Assembly (NCBI RefSeq): GCF_030019515.1
Contig: NZ_JASEEQ010000003.1
Coordinates: forward strand, 331,809 to 395,808
Origin: Nocardioides sp.
GTDB lineage: Bacteria; Actinomycetota; Actinomycetes; Propionibacteriales; Nocardioidaceae
Direction: 5' to 3'
DNA: 64,000 bases
In this document: positions 26,263 through 37,110 of the stretch, one piece after another
How the letters are laid out: the number at the start of each line of letters is the position of its first letter
Numbering within the stretch: position 1 is the stretch's first letter
The notes under the pieces: generated by a model
Database searches by the model: none
The model's input: the letters and a program-made list of their open reading frames with translations, nothing else
What the model was told of the DNA's origin: nothing
Position numbers and translations under genes: made by a program

Positions 26263-26350
26263 GGTTTCCCCGGGTACCCGGGGAAGTTGTCACTGTTGGG
26301 CCGAAACTTCGGCCTAGAAGCGATGGTTTCCCCGGGTACCCGGGGAAACC
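26263..26350. repeat. 88-bp double-hairpin element, copy 2 (inverted)
   Basis: TTCCCCGGGTACCCGGGGAA occurs at 26266-26285 and 26328-26347, again with centres exactly 62 bp apart. A third dyad, GGCCGAA-AC-TTCGGCC (26299-26314), lies at the precise centre of the element. Its spacer aligns best with the reverse complement of copies 1 and 3. It occupies the convergent gap between the methyltransferase and the LacI gene. Confidence 0.87.
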
Positions 26351-26370
26351 ATCACCACCGGCGCAGCCGG

Positions 26371-27429
26371 TCAGCTGGTGCCGCGCAGGGCGAGGCTCGG
26401 CACCAGCATCACGCCCGGGCCGATGGCGGGCGGGTGGGCGAGCAGGCCCTCCAGCGCCTTGACGATCTCGACCGCGACGTCCTCGAGCGGCTGGCGCACC
26501 GAGGTGAGGCCGGGCGAGACGACCTGGGCCACCTGCGAGTCGTCGAAGCCGATCACGGAGACGTCCCGCCCGGCTGTCAGGCCCCGGTCGGCGAGGGTGC
26601 CGAGCACGCCCATGGCGAGGGTGTCGGACGCGCACACGAAGGCCGTGGGCCGGGCCTCGTCGAGCAGGACCGCGCTGGCCTCGCGGCCGCTCGAGACCGT
26701 GTCCTCGACCCGCGAGGCCAGGCCGGTGGTCGGCAGGCCACGCGCGTGCAGGGCGCGGCTCCACCCCGAGCGGCGGTCCTCCCCGATCCGGGAGTCCTTG
26801 CGCCAGCCGATCCAGGCGATCCGCTGGTGGCCGCGGTCGAGGAGGTAGGACGTCGCCAGGTCGGTGCCGGCCGCGCCGTCGACGTCGACCCAGGGGTGCT
26901 CGGCGCCCGGGTGGTCCCACGGCCGGCCGAACGCGACGAACGGCGCTCGTCGCTCCTCCAGCCAGGTCGCCTGCGGGTTGCCGAGGTAGGTGTCGGTGAC
27001 GACGAACGCATCCACCGTGGTCGAGCGGAGCAGGTCGTCGTACCCGGCCAGCGGGTCCTCGGGGTCGCCCGCGAACAGCAGCACGTGGTAGCCGGCCTCA
27101 CGGGAGGCCTCCACGAGGGAGTGCACGAAGCGGTCCATGGTGGCGTTCGCGGTGCCCTCGTAGACCGGCCCGATGCGCATCCCGATCAGGTGGCTGGCGC
27201 GGGTGCGCAGGTTGCGGGCCGCGCGGTTGGGCGAGTAGCCGAGCTCGTCGATCGCGTGGAGCACCCGGGCCAGTGTGTCGGCGCGCAGCAGGTCGGGGTT
27301 GTTGACGGCGTTCGAGACCGTCTGCCGCGAGACGCCGGCGCGCTCGGCGACGTCGGCCAGGGTGGGTGGGGTCGTCGGGACCCGCGCCACCCGTCCGCTC
27401 GTCCCGGCCGACGTCCTGGACAACCCCAC
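26371..27429 (-). CDS. LacI/GalR family transcriptional regulator
   Basis: A 352-residue repressor. The HTH reads TLADVAERAGVSRQTVSNAV with the hinge YSPNRAARNLRTRAS, then a periplasmic-binding-protein-like sensor domain (LIGMRIGPVYEGTANATMDRF ... FVCASDTLAMGVL ... VIGFDDSQVAQVVSPGLTSVRQPLE). No sugar gene adjoins it, so its effector and distant targets are unknown. The GTG at 27429 overlaps a GGGAGG motif and may not be the true start; a later GTG at about residue 17 is possible. A perfect-armed operator lies just upstream. Confidence 0.88.
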   Translation of the reverse strand: MGLSRTSAGTSGRVARVPTTPPTLADVAERAGVSRQTVSNAVNNPDLLRADTLARVLHAIDELGYSPNRAARNLRTRASHLIGMRIGPVYEGTANATMDRFVHSLVEASREAGYHVLLFAGDPEDPLAGYDDLLRSTTVDAFVVTDTYLGNPQATWLEERRAPFVAFGRPWDHPGAEHPWVDVDGAAGTDLATSYLLDRGHQRIAWIGWRKDSRIGEDRRSGWSRALHARGLPTTGLASRVEDTVSSGREASAVLLDEARPTAFVCASDTLAMGVLGTLADRGLTAGRDVSVIGFDDSQVAQVVSPGLTSVRQPLEDVAVEIVKALEGLLAHPPAIGPGVMLVPSLALRGTS

Positions 27430-27451
27430 CTCCCTCGACTGACGGGGATCG

Positions 27452-27468
27452 CCTTGATCGTTCCAAGG
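27452..27468. promoter_or_regulatory. Probable LacI-type operator (autoregulation)
   Basis: CCTTGATCGTTCCAAGG has CCTTG/CAAGG arms around a central CG, the usual form of LacI/GalR operators, and lies 23 bp before the lacI-type start codon. On the minus strand TATGCT stands directly upstream (about 27471-27476) as a possible -10, so the operator would cover the transcription start. Confidence 0.55.
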
Positions 27469-27590
27469 TCAGCATAACTTCGTCCGGCGTCCGGCCGCGG
27501 CTCCCGCCGGGATCCGTCCGCAGCCGGTCGCGTCGCGGTCGCCGCGCGTCGGCCGCCACCGATGTCGGCGCCGCCACCTAGGTTCGTCCC

Positions 27591-29009
27591 ATGGCGAAGT
27601 CTCCCCACCCCGCGTTCCGCTGCTCCGAGTGCGGATGGGAGACCGCGAAGTGGGTGGGCCGGTGCGGCGAGTGCCAGGCGTGGGGCTCGGTCGCCGAGAC
27701 GGCGTCCGTCCCGGCCGGCCGGACGCCGGCGACGCCGGTGACCCGCCCGGCCGTCCCGATCGCGCAGGTCTCGGTCGAGGACTCCCGCTTCCGCACCAGC
27801 GGCGTGCCCGAGCTCGACCGGGTCCTCGGCGGTGGCCTGGTGCCCGGCGCCGCGATCCTGCTGGCGGGCGAGCCCGGCGTCGGCAAGAGCACGCTGCTGC
27901 TCGAGGTCGCCGCCCAGACCGCGCGCTACCAGCGGCGCACGCTCTACGTGACCGGCGAGGAGTCGGCCTCCCAGGTCCGGCTGCGCGCCGACCGCACCGG
28001 CGGCGTCCACGACGAGCTGTACCTCGCCGCCGAGACCGACCTGGGCGCGGTGCTGACCCACATCGAGCAGGTCCGGCCGACACTGCTGGTCGTCGACTCG
28101 ATCCAGACCATCGGGGCCGCCGGGGTCGACGGCGTCCCGGGCGGCGTCACCCAGGTCAAGGAGGTCGCCGCCGCCCTGATCCGGGTCGCCAAGACCCGCA
28201 ACATCACCACGGTGATCGTGGGGCACGTGACCAAGGACGGCTCGATCGCCGGCCCGCGGGTGCTCGAGCACGTCGTCGACGTCGTGCTGCACTTCGAGGG
28301 CGATCGCGAGTCGCGGTTCCGGATGGTGCGGGCGATGAAGAACCGCTTCGGCCCGGTCGACGAGGTGGGCTGCTTCGACCTGGGCCCGGAGGGCATCACC
28401 GCCGTCACCGACCCGACCGGTGTGTTCGTCGAGAGCCACCACTCGCGGGTGCCCGGGACCTGCGTGGCGGTGACCATGGAGGGCCGGCGCCCCCTGCTCG
28501 CGGAGGTACAGGCACTGGTCACGCACACCTCGGCGGAGCGGCCACGCCGCACCACCTCGGGCCTGGACTCCAGCCGGGTCGCCATGGTGACGGCGGTGCT
28601 CCAGCAGCACTGCGGGGTGCACCTCCACACCCGCGACGTGTTCGCCTCCACCGTCGGCGGCGCCCGGATCGCCGACCCCGCGAGCGACCTCGCGGTCGCG
28701 GTCGCCCTCACCTCCGCCAGTCGCGGACTGGCGGCCCCGCGCGGGGTCGTCGCGATCGGCGAGATCGGGCTCTCCGGCGAGCTGCGCCGGGTCCGCGACC
28801 TGCCGCTGCGGCTGGCCGAGGCCGCCCGGCTGGGGTTCCAGCTGGCGGTGGTGCCGACCGAGCCGGGGCGACCGCCGGTCCGCTCCCCGGAGTCGTGGAC
28901 CATCGACGACATGCGGGTGCTCGACGTGGCCGACGTCGCCTCCGCGCTGCGGCTGCTCCAGCTGCTGGACGCCGAGCACGAGAAGCCGCGCCCGGTCGAA
29001 GGCTGGTAG
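27591..29009 (+). CDS. radA: DNA repair protein RadA/Sms
   Basis: A 472-residue branch-migration helicase that acts in recombination. Four-cysteine zinc finger FRCSECGWETAKWVGRCGEC at the N-terminus, RecA-like ATPase with Walker A GEPGVGKST, the RadA-specific KNRFG motif, and a C-terminal Lon-like domain (VGGARIADPASDLAVAVAL, IGEIGLSGELRRV). The order radA-disA is widespread in Gram-positive bacteria and links repair to c-di-AMP signalling. TAGGTT stands just before the ATG as a possible -10 of a nearly leaderless mRNA. Confidence 0.96.
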   Translation: MAKSPHPAFRCSECGWETAKWVGRCGECQAWGSVAETASVPAGRTPATPVTRPAVPIAQVSVEDSRFRTSGVPELDRVLGGGLVPGAAILLAGEPGVGKSTLLLEVAAQTARYQRRTLYVTGEESASQVRLRADRTGGVHDELYLAAETDLGAVLTHIEQVRPTLLVVDSIQTIGAAGVDGVPGGVTQVKEVAAALIRVAKTRNITTVIVGHVTKDGSIAGPRVLEHVVDVVLHFEGDRESRFRMVRAMKNRFGPVDEVGCFDLGPEGITAVTDPTGVFVESHHSRVPGTCVAVTMEGRRPLLAEVQALVTHTSAERPRRTTSGLDSSRVAMVTAVLQQHCGVHLHTRDVFASTVGGARIADPASDLAVAVALTSASRGLAAPRGVVAIGEIGLSGELRRVRDLPLRLAEAARLGFQLAVVPTEPGRPPVRSPESWTIDDMRVLDVADVASALRLLQLLDAEHEKPRPVEGW

Positions 29010-29162
29010 CAGGGGTCCAGCGCTTCGGGCGGCTGGCCGCAGGCCATGGACCGGCTGTGAACCGACCACGGACAGGCCGTGGAATCGAGGCCACGCCCTG
29101 AGAGCCTCCCCTAGACTCGGCGCAGCGGCCGACCGTGCCGCACGCACAGGAGGAACCGGCAG

Positions 29163-30245
29163 GTGGCCACCGACCGCTCGGACGAGACCCTGCGCCTGCG
29201 CGCGACCCTCGCGACCATCGCGCCGGGCACGCCCCTGCGCGACGGCCTGGAGCGGATCCTGCGCGGCCGGACCGGCGCGCTGATCGTGCTGGGCCACGAC
29301 AAGGTCGTCGACTCGATCTCGACGGGGGGCTTCACCCTCGACGTGCCGTTCACCGCCACCGGCCTGCGGGAGCTGGCGAAGATGGACGGCGCCATCATCG
29401 TCGACCGCGACGTCACACGGATCCTGCGCTCCGCGGTGCACCTGATGCCCGATCACACGATCCCGTCCGAGGAGACCGGCACCCGGCACCGCACCGCGGA
29501 CCGGGTCGCGCGCCAGACCGGGTTCCCGGTCATCTCGGTGTCGCAGTCGATGCAGATCATCGCGGCGTACGTCGGGGAGACCCGCCACGTGCTCGAGGAC
29601 TCCGGCCAGATCCTGTCCCGCGCCAACCAGGCGCTCGCCACCCTGGAGCGGTACAAGCTGCGTCTCGACGAGGTGTCGAGCACGCTCTCCGCCCTCGAGA
29701 TCGAGGACCTCGTCACGGTCCGCGACGTCGCCGTGGTCGCCCAGCGGCTGGAGATGGTGACCCGGATCGCGAGCGAGATCGAGGACTACGTCCTCGAGCT
29801 CGGCACCGACGGCCGCCTGCTGTCGCTCCAGCTCGAGGAGCTCGTGACCGGTGTCGACACCGAGCGGGAGCTGGTGATCCGCGACTACCTGCCCGCGGGC
29901 CGGCGCTCCAAGACCCCCGAGGCCCTGCTGAACCGTCTCGAGTCGCTCTCCTCCACCGAGCTGGTCGACCCGGCGGCCGCCGCGCGCGCCCTCGGTCTCG
30001 GCACCGGCGAGCACCTCGACGGAGCCGTCGCCCCGCGGGGCTTCCGGCTGCTCGCCAAGGTGCCTCGGCTGCCCCCCGCGGTGGTCGACCGCCTGGTCGA
30101 CCACTTCGGCACCCTCCAGAAGCTGCTCTCCGCCGGCGTCGACGACCTCCAGGCCGTCGAGGGGGTCGGCGAGCTGCGGGCCCGCAGCGTGCGCGAGGGC
30201 CTCTCCCGCCTCGCCGAGTCCACGATCCTCGAGAGATACGTGTAG
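29163..30245 (+). CDS. disA: DNA integrity scanning diadenylate cyclase DisA
   Basis: A 360-residue c-di-AMP synthase that scans DNA for branched structures. The DAC domain holds MDGAIIVDRD (DGA 75-77) and GTRHRTAD (RHR 108-110); a helical spine and a C-terminal HhH domain (SAGVDDLQAVEGVGELRAR) follow. The GTG at 29163 has AGGAGG about eight bases upstream. In the 153-bp gap after radA, TAGACT (29112-29117) is a possible -10. Confidence 0.96.
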   Translation: MATDRSDETLRLRATLATIAPGTPLRDGLERILRGRTGALIVLGHDKVVDSISTGGFTLDVPFTATGLRELAKMDGAIIVDRDVTRILRSAVHLMPDHTIPSEETGTRHRTADRVARQTGFPVISVSQSMQIIAAYVGETRHVLEDSGQILSRANQALATLERYKLRLDEVSSTLSALEIEDLVTVRDVAVVAQRLEMVTRIASEIEDYVLELGTDGRLLSLQLEELVTGVDTERELVIRDYLPAGRRSKTPEALLNRLESLSSTELVDPAAAARALGLGTGEHLDGAVAPRGFRLLAKVPRLPPAVVDRLVDHFGTLQKLLSAGVDDLQAVEGVGELRARSVREGLSRLAESTILERYV

Positions 30246-30287
30246 CTGTCGTCCGAGCGGAGCGCTGGACGACTGCTACGCGTGTCT

Positions 30288-30350
30288 CTGATGGTGGTCG
30301 AGCGAGCCGCGCGACCGAGCTCGCGAGGTCGCGACCGGGGTGTCGAGACC
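30288..30350. repeat. REP-like interspersed element
   Basis: CTGATGGTGGTCGAGCGAGC starts the element and GGGGTGTCGAGACC ends it, the inverted form of the copies at 12765 and 49494. Its middle folds into CGCGACC/GGTCGCG. It lies between the disA stop and the stop of the convergent membrane protein gene. Confidence 0.75.
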
Positions 30351-30382
30351 GGGCGAGCCGAGAACCAGCATCGGGCTCGCAC

Positions 30383-31177
30383 TCAGCCGTTCGGCTCGAC
30401 CGCTCCGGACGGTGACGCGCTCTGCCCCTGGCCAGGCGTCATCGGCCGGCCGCTCGGGCTCTGGCTGGGCTGCTGGCTCGGCCTCTGGCTGGGCGTCACG
30501 GTCTTGGTGATGGTGCCGGCCACGGGGGTGGTCAGCTCGAACTGGAGGTCCGAGGGCTCGCCACCCAGCGGTGCCGCGGTGACGTGGTACCACCCCGGCA
30601 TCGCCCAGCCGGTGAACCGGGTGCACCCATCGGCGGAGCGCTTCGCCTGCGGCCAGACCATCGCGACGTTGGTGGTCACCGCCTTGCGGACGATCACGTC
30701 CCGGGGGGCGATCGCGGCCGGGCAGTCCCGACTGGTCCAGATCCGGTCCTTGCCGGAGGTGATGTTCACCGTGACCGAGTCGCGCGAGACCCGCCACGTG
30801 CACGCGTCCGAGGTCAGCGTGCGCAGCTGCAGCACGACCCGGACGTCCCGGCCGGCGACGGCGTTCTCGACCTTCGGGGTGATCGCCACGTCCTCGTTCG
30901 CGCAGGGTCCGTCGGGCTGGGCGAGCACGGGCTCCTGACTCCTCGAGGCGCGCTTGCCGGGCTTGCGCGCCGACTCCGTGGTCGTCGGCTGCTCGGTGAG
31001 CGTCGCCGTCGGGGAACCGTCCGCGACCAGTTGGGCGCCGGGGTCGGAGGCGGCGTCGCTGCCCCCGCCGAGCAGGCGGGCGATCGCGACCACGAGCAGG
31101 GTGGCGGTGCCGAGCACCAGCAGCCGACGCACCCAGTAGACGCGCGCGGGGAGCGGGCCACGGGTGAGGGCGGGCAT
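30383..31177 (-). CDS. Membrane-anchored secreted protein of unknown function
   Basis: A 264-residue protein with a short basic N-terminus, one membrane segment (about 17-36: VRRLLVLGTATLLVVAIARL), a Ser/Thr/Pro linker, and an extracytoplasmic domain with four cysteines and beta-rich sequence (VRVVLQLRTLTSDACTWRV, VTVNITSGKDRIWTSRDC). The tail is a run of PSQ/SP repeats. Similar proteins occur between disA and mutY in actinobacteria; the function is unknown. It faces mutY divergently. Confidence 0.7.
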   Translation of the reverse strand: MPALTRGPLPARVYWVRRLLVLGTATLLVVAIARLLGGGSDAASDPGAQLVADGSPTATLTEQPTTTESARKPGKRASRSQEPVLAQPDGPCANEDVAITPKVENAVAGRDVRVVLQLRTLTSDACTWRVSRDSVTVNITSGKDRIWTSRDCPAAIAPRDVIVRKAVTTNVAMVWPQAKRSADGCTRFTGWAMPGWYHVTAAPLGGEPSDLQFELTTPVAGTITKTVTPSQRPSQQPSQSPSGRPMTPGQGQSASPSGAVEPNG

Positions 31178-31241
31178 GGCGCAACGCTAGTCACGGGGGC
31201 GGCCCCGGTGGTGGTGCCACACCGGCGAGAATGGTCGGGAC

Positions 31242-32108
31242 ATGACCAGTCTCCGTGAATCCCTCCTGCGCTGGTACGACGAGCACGCCCGCGACCTCCC
31301 GTGGCGCCGCCCGGAGGCGAGCCCGTGGTCGGTGCTGGTCTCGGAGTTCATGCTGCAGCAGACGCCGGTCGCCCGGGTGCTGCCGGTCCACGAGCAGTGG
31401 CTGGCCCGGTGGCCCGGCCCGGCCGACCTGGCGGCCGAGCCGGCCGGCGAGGCGGTGCGTGCCTGGGGTCGGCTGGGGTACCCGCGCCGGGCGCTGCGCC
31501 TGCACGCGGCGGCCACCGCGATCGTCGAGCGGCACGGCGGCACGGTGCCGGCGGCGTACGACGACCTGATCGCGCTACCGGGCGTCGGCGACTACACGGC
31601 CGCGGCCGTCGCGGTCTTCGCGTACGGGCGGCGGCACGTGGTGCTCGACACCAACGTGCGCAGGGTCCTGGCCCGGACCCTGCAGGGCGTCGAGTTCCCC
31701 GCTGCGTCGGTGACCCGCGCCGAGCGGGAGGTGGCGCTCGAGGTGCTGCCCGAGGACGAGGCGACCGCGGCGACGTGGTCGGTCGCGGTGATGGAGCTGG
31801 GGGCGCTGGTGTGCACCGCGGCGAACCCGCGCTGCGACGGGTGCCCCATCGCGGCGCTGTGCACCTGGCGGTCGGCGGGCTACCCGGCGTACGACGGGCC
31901 GCCACGCAAGGTGCAGGCCTGGGCCGGCACCGACCGCCAGTGCCGCGGCCGGCTCCTCGCCGTGCTCCGCGAGGACGACGGCCCCGTGCACCGCAGCCGG
32001 CTGGACGCCGCCTGGTCGGAGGAGGCCCAGCGGGTCCGCTGCCTCGCCTCGCTGGTGGCGGACGGACTGGTCGTCCACGGCGGACCGCACACCTACGCGC
32101 TGCCCTGA
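31242..32108 (+). CDS. mutY: A/G-specific adenine glycosylase
   Basis: A 288-residue HhH-GPD glycosylase that removes adenine opposite 8-oxoguanine. Catalytic E35 in VSEFMLQQTPV, helix-hairpin-helix ALPGVGDYTAAAV, the conserved D136 in VLDTNVRRVL, and an Fe-S cluster formed by C191, C198, C201 and C207 (CTAANPRCDGCPIAALC). The C-terminal MutT-like domain of E. coli MutY is reduced to a short PRKVQAWAGTDRQCRGR piece and a winged tail, as is common in actinobacteria. Confidence 0.93.
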   Translation: MTSLRESLLRWYDEHARDLPWRRPEASPWSVLVSEFMLQQTPVARVLPVHEQWLARWPGPADLAAEPAGEAVRAWGRLGYPRRALRLHAAATAIVERHGGTVPAAYDDLIALPGVGDYTAAAVAVFAYGRRHVVLDTNVRRVLARTLQGVEFPAASVTRAEREVALEVLPEDEATAATWSVAVMELGALVCTAANPRCDGCPIAALCTWRSAGYPAYDGPPRKVQAWAGTDRQCRGRLLAVLREDDGPVHRSRLDAAWSEEAQRVRCLASLVADGLVVHGGPHTYALP

Positions 32109-32122
32109 GCCGTCCCGAGACG

Positions 32123-32159
32123 CCACCGACCCGCCCGGAGGCTCCGGGCGGGTCGGTGG
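32123..32159. terminator. Bidirectional terminator between mutY and clpC
   Basis: A perfect 17-bp stem (32123-32139 with 32143-32159, arms CCACCGACCCGCCCGGA and its complement) closes a GGC loop in the 60-bp convergent gap. There is no T tract, as is usual for hairpin terminators in high-GC actinobacteria. It can act on both strands. Confidence 0.8.
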
Positions 32160-32168
32160 GTCAGGCGC

Positions 32169-34748
<2,580 letters not shown>

Positions 34749-34816
34749 GCGCATCTCTCCTACAAGCTTGTGGGGCCCTCCTCCCCGTCGTGGTGGAGGG
34801 GAGGTACGAGACAACT

Positions 34817-34843
34817 AACCCCGCTGACAGCCTACGCGTTCCC
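34817..34843 (-). promoter_or_regulatory. SigR/SigH-type promoter of clpC
   Basis: On the minus strand GGGAAC (34838-34843), 18 bp, then GTT (34817-34819) match the -35 and -10 consensus GGGAAY-N18-GTT of the thiol-oxidative-stress sigma factors SigR (Streptomyces) and SigH (mycobacteria). Transcription would start near 34810, about 62 nt before the clpC ATG. In those genera clp genes are known members of this regulon, which supports the call. Confidence 0.65.
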
Positions 34844-34859
34844 ACGACGAGGCCCAGAC

Positions 34860-34877
34860 AGTCCGCTGAGAGCGAAC
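34860..34877. promoter_or_regulatory. ClgR-like activator box upstream of clpC
   Basis: AGTCCGCTGAGAGCGAAC matches 17 of 18 positions of the ClgR consensus WNNWCGCYNANRGCGWWS as I recall it from Corynebacterium, with the hallmark CGC-N5-GCG. Its centre lies about 58 bp upstream of the predicted clpC start point, a typical place for an activator site. ClgR itself is not encoded in this window. Confidence 0.6.
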
Positions 34878-34885
34878 ACCACGGC

Positions 34886-34927
34886 AAAATCGCCGCTGGC
34901 CCGCCCGGAATCCGGGCGGGCCAGCGG
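34886..34927 (-). terminator. Rho-independent terminator of lsr2
   Basis: A 16-bp stem (arms around 34893-34909 and 34911-34927, CCGCTGGCCCGCCCGG type) with an AAT loop, followed on the minus strand by CGATTTTG. It begins ten bases after the lsr2 stop and lies directly upstream of the clpC control region. It is one of few hairpins here with a real T run. Confidence 0.8.
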
Positions 34928-34937
34928 GTCGTACGGT

Positions 34938-35264
34938 CTAGTGAGCGCGGTCGTAGGCCTCGCGCACCTCGGCGGAGACCCGGCCCCGGTCGGGTACGTC
35001 GTGCCCGTTCGAGCGGGCCCAGTCGCGGATCTCCCTGGCGCTGGGGCCGTTGCTCGCGGCTGCGGCGCGGCGGCCCCGACGCGGGGCGGCACCGACCTTG
35101 CGGCCGTGGCCGATGTAGCCCGAGAGCACGTCGCGCAGCGCCGCGGCGTTCTTGTCGTTGAGGTCGATCTCGTAGGTGGTGCCGTCCAAGCCGAACGTCA
35201 CCGTCTCGGTCGCCTCGCTGCCGTCGAGATCGTCCACGAGAACGATGTTGACCTTCTGCGCCAT
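34938..35264 (-). CDS. lsr2: Lsr2 family nucleoid-associated xenogeneic silencer
   Basis: A 108-residue H-NS-like protein. The N-terminal dimerisation domain starts KVNIVLVDDLDGSEATETVT and the C-terminal DNA-binding domain contains REIRDWARSNGHDVPDRGRV, where RGR is the minor-groove AT-hook; the linker is RRGRRAAAA-rich. It binds AT-rich DNA and silences acquired genes. The GC content of the segment directly upstream is clearly below average, consistent with autoregulation. Confidence 0.95.
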   Translation of the reverse strand: MAQKVNIVLVDDLDGSEATETVTFGLDGTTYEIDLNDKNAAALRDVLSGYIGHGRKVGAAPRRGRRAAAASNGPSAREIRDWARSNGHDVPDRGRVSAEVREAYDRAH

Positions 35265-35439
35265 CTGCTGCCCTCTCGATAAACCGGTCTAAATCAGATT
35301 CCCCCGTGGGAAATCATTGTGCCACAACCGAGACAAGGCAAACATCGGGGATTTCCGATGGGATATCCGTCACGTGGCGGAAATGACATCGCCTCGGAAT
35401 TCTTTGCGGCGACGATGCCGAGATCGCCTGCGGCCGATA
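35265..35439. other. AT-richer intergenic island between lsr2 and coaX
   Basis: This 175-bp stretch is visibly richer in A and T (for example TAAACCGGTCTAAATCAGATT and GGGATATCCG) than the rest of the window, and the 3' end of coaX shares the bias. It holds the lsr2 promoter, though no clean -35/-10 pair stands out (CACAAT at about 35320 on the minus strand is a candidate -10). No ORF is supported. Lsr2 binding is likely. Confidence 0.5.
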
Positions 35440-36213
35440 TCAGGCGTTGCGCTCGAAGACCAATTCGAGGCCGCGCAGCGTCAACCAGGGCGCGTGGTGG
35501 GTGAAGCAGCGGCATTCGTCGAGCACGACCGGCGCCAGGTAGCCGGTCGCGATGACCCGGACGGTTGCGGCGTCGACGCCGAGCTCGCCGATCATCCGGT
35601 CGACAATTCCCTCGACCTGTGCGGCGACCCCGAAGACCATTCCGGACTGCAGCGCCTCGACGGTGTTCTTCGCGATCACCGAGCGTGGCCGCAGCAATTC
35701 GACCTTCCGCAGCTGCGCGCCCCGGTGGCCGAGCGCCTCCAGCGAGAGCTCGATTCCGGGCGAGATCGCGCCGCCGACGTACTGGCCCTGCGCGCTGACG
35801 ACGTCGAATGTCGTCGCGGTGCCGCCGAAGTCGACCACGATCGCCGGGCCGCCGTACTCCTGGACGGCGGCCAGCGCGTTGATGATCCGGTCGGTGCCGA
35901 CCTCGCGCGGGTTGTCCATCAGCACCGGGACGCCGGTGCGCACCCCGGGCTCGACGACGACGTGCGGCACCTGCGGGAAGTGCCGGGTGAGCATCTCGCG
36001 CCACTCGTGCAGCACGGCCGGCACCGTCGCACAGACCGCGATGCCGTCGATCTCGTCGAGGGCCGCCCCGAGCAGCCCGCGCAGCAGCACCGACCACTCG
36101 TCGGCGGTGTTGCGCTCGTCGGTGGCCACCCGCCAGTCGGCGAGCACGCTGCCCCCGGAGACCAGGCCGAGGATCGTGTGGCTGTTGCCGATGTCGGCGC
36201 AGAGCAGCGGCAC
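35440..36213 (-). CDS. coaX: Type III pantothenate kinase
   Basis: A 257-residue ASKHA-fold enzyme that phosphorylates pantothenate, the first committed step of CoA synthesis. Signature blocks: LLCADIGNSHTILGL (phosphate 1), NPREVGTDRIINALAA, IVVDFGGTATTFDVV (phosphate 2) and GGAISPGIELSLEAL. Three bases separate it from nadC, and it is the last gene of the pan-nad operon. The pantothenate for it comes from panC in the same operon. Confidence 0.94.
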   Translation of the reverse strand: MPLLCADIGNSHTILGLVSGGSVLADWRVATDERNTADEWSVLLRGLLGAALDEIDGIAVCATVPAVLHEWREMLTRHFPQVPHVVVEPGVRTGVPVLMDNPREVGTDRIINALAAVQEYGGPAIVVDFGGTATTFDVVSAQGQYVGGAISPGIELSLEALGHRGAQLRKVELLRPRSVIAKNTVEALQSGMVFGVAAQVEGIVDRMIGELGVDAATVRVIATGYLAPVVLDECRCFTHHAPWLTLRGLELVFERNA

Positions 36214-36216
36214 GGT

Positions 36217-37110
36217 TCAGCTCCCGCTGCCGGACGAGAGGTCCAGACCGAGGTCGAAGACCTTGACCGAGTGGGTGAGCGCGCCCACCGAGATGAAGTC
36301 GACGCCGGTCTCGGCCACCTCGCGGGCCCGCTCGAGGGTGAGTCCGCCCGACGCCTCGAGCGTCGCCCGGCCGGCGGTCAGGCGCACCGCCTCGGCCATC
36401 GTGTCCGTGTCCATGTTGTCGAGCAGGATCTCGGTGCAGCCGGCGTCGAGCAGCTGGCGCAGCTCGTCGAGGCCGGTGACCTCCACCTCCACGCGCAGGC
36501 CGGGGTAGGCCCTGCGGACCGCGTCGTACGCCGGCACCACGCCACCGGCGGCGACCACGTGGTTGTCCTTGACCATCGCGCGGTCGCCGAGGCTGAACCG
36601 GTGGTTGACCCCGCCGCCGCAGCGCACGGCGTACTTCTGCAGTGCCCGGAAGGTGGGCAGCGTCTTGCGGGTGTCGAGCACCCGGGCGCGGGTTCCGGCG
36701 AGCGCGTCCACCCAGTGCGCGGTCGCGGTCGCGACGCCCGAGAGGTGGCTGGCGTAGTTGAGCGCGGTGCGCTCGGCGGTGAGCAGCCCGCGGGTCGGGC
36801 CGGCGACCCGCATCACGACGTCACCGGGCGCGACCCGGGTGCCGTCGGGCAGGCGGTCGGTGACCTCCACGGTGTCGCCCATGACCTCGTGGAAGACCAG
36901 TGCCGCGATCCCGAGCCCCGCGACCACGCCCGCCTCGCGGGCGGCCAGCACCCCGCTGCCGCGGGCGTCCGCGGCGATCGTCGCGACCGAGGTGACGTCG
37001 CCCTCCGCGAGCCCGCCGGGCAGGTCCTCGGCCAGCGCCTGCTCGACCTGGGCCCGGATCGCCTCCGGGTCGAGGCCGGCGGCGCGGAGCTCCTCGTCGT
37101 ACGGTGTCAC
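36217..37110 (-). CDS. nadC: Nicotinate-nucleotide diphosphorylase (carboxylating; quinolinate phosphoribosyltransferase)
   Basis: A 297-residue enzyme that converts quinolinate and PRPP to nicotinate mononucleotide. Visible: EDLPGGLAEGDVTS, TAERTALNYASHLSGVAT, VLDTRKTLPTFRALQKYAVRCGG, NHRFSLGDRAMVKDNH, EVEVTGLDEL, ILLDNMDTDTM and the C-terminal ASGGLTLE. The GTG at 37110 overlaps the nadB stop (GTGA). The frame continues far upstream, but only this part is NadC. Confidence 0.95.
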   Translation of the reverse strand: MTPYDEELRAAGLDPEAIRAQVEQALAEDLPGGLAEGDVTSVATIAADARGSGVLAAREAGVVAGLGIAALVFHEVMGDTVEVTDRLPDGTRVAPGDVVMRVAGPTRGLLTAERTALNYASHLSGVATATAHWVDALAGTRARVLDTRKTLPTFRALQKYAVRCGGGVNHRFSLGDRAMVKDNHVVAAGGVVPAYDAVRRAYPGLRVEVEVTGLDELRQLLDAGCTEILLDNMDTDTMAEAVRLTAGRATLEASGGLTLERAREVAETGVDFISVGALTHSVKVFDLGLDLSSGSGS

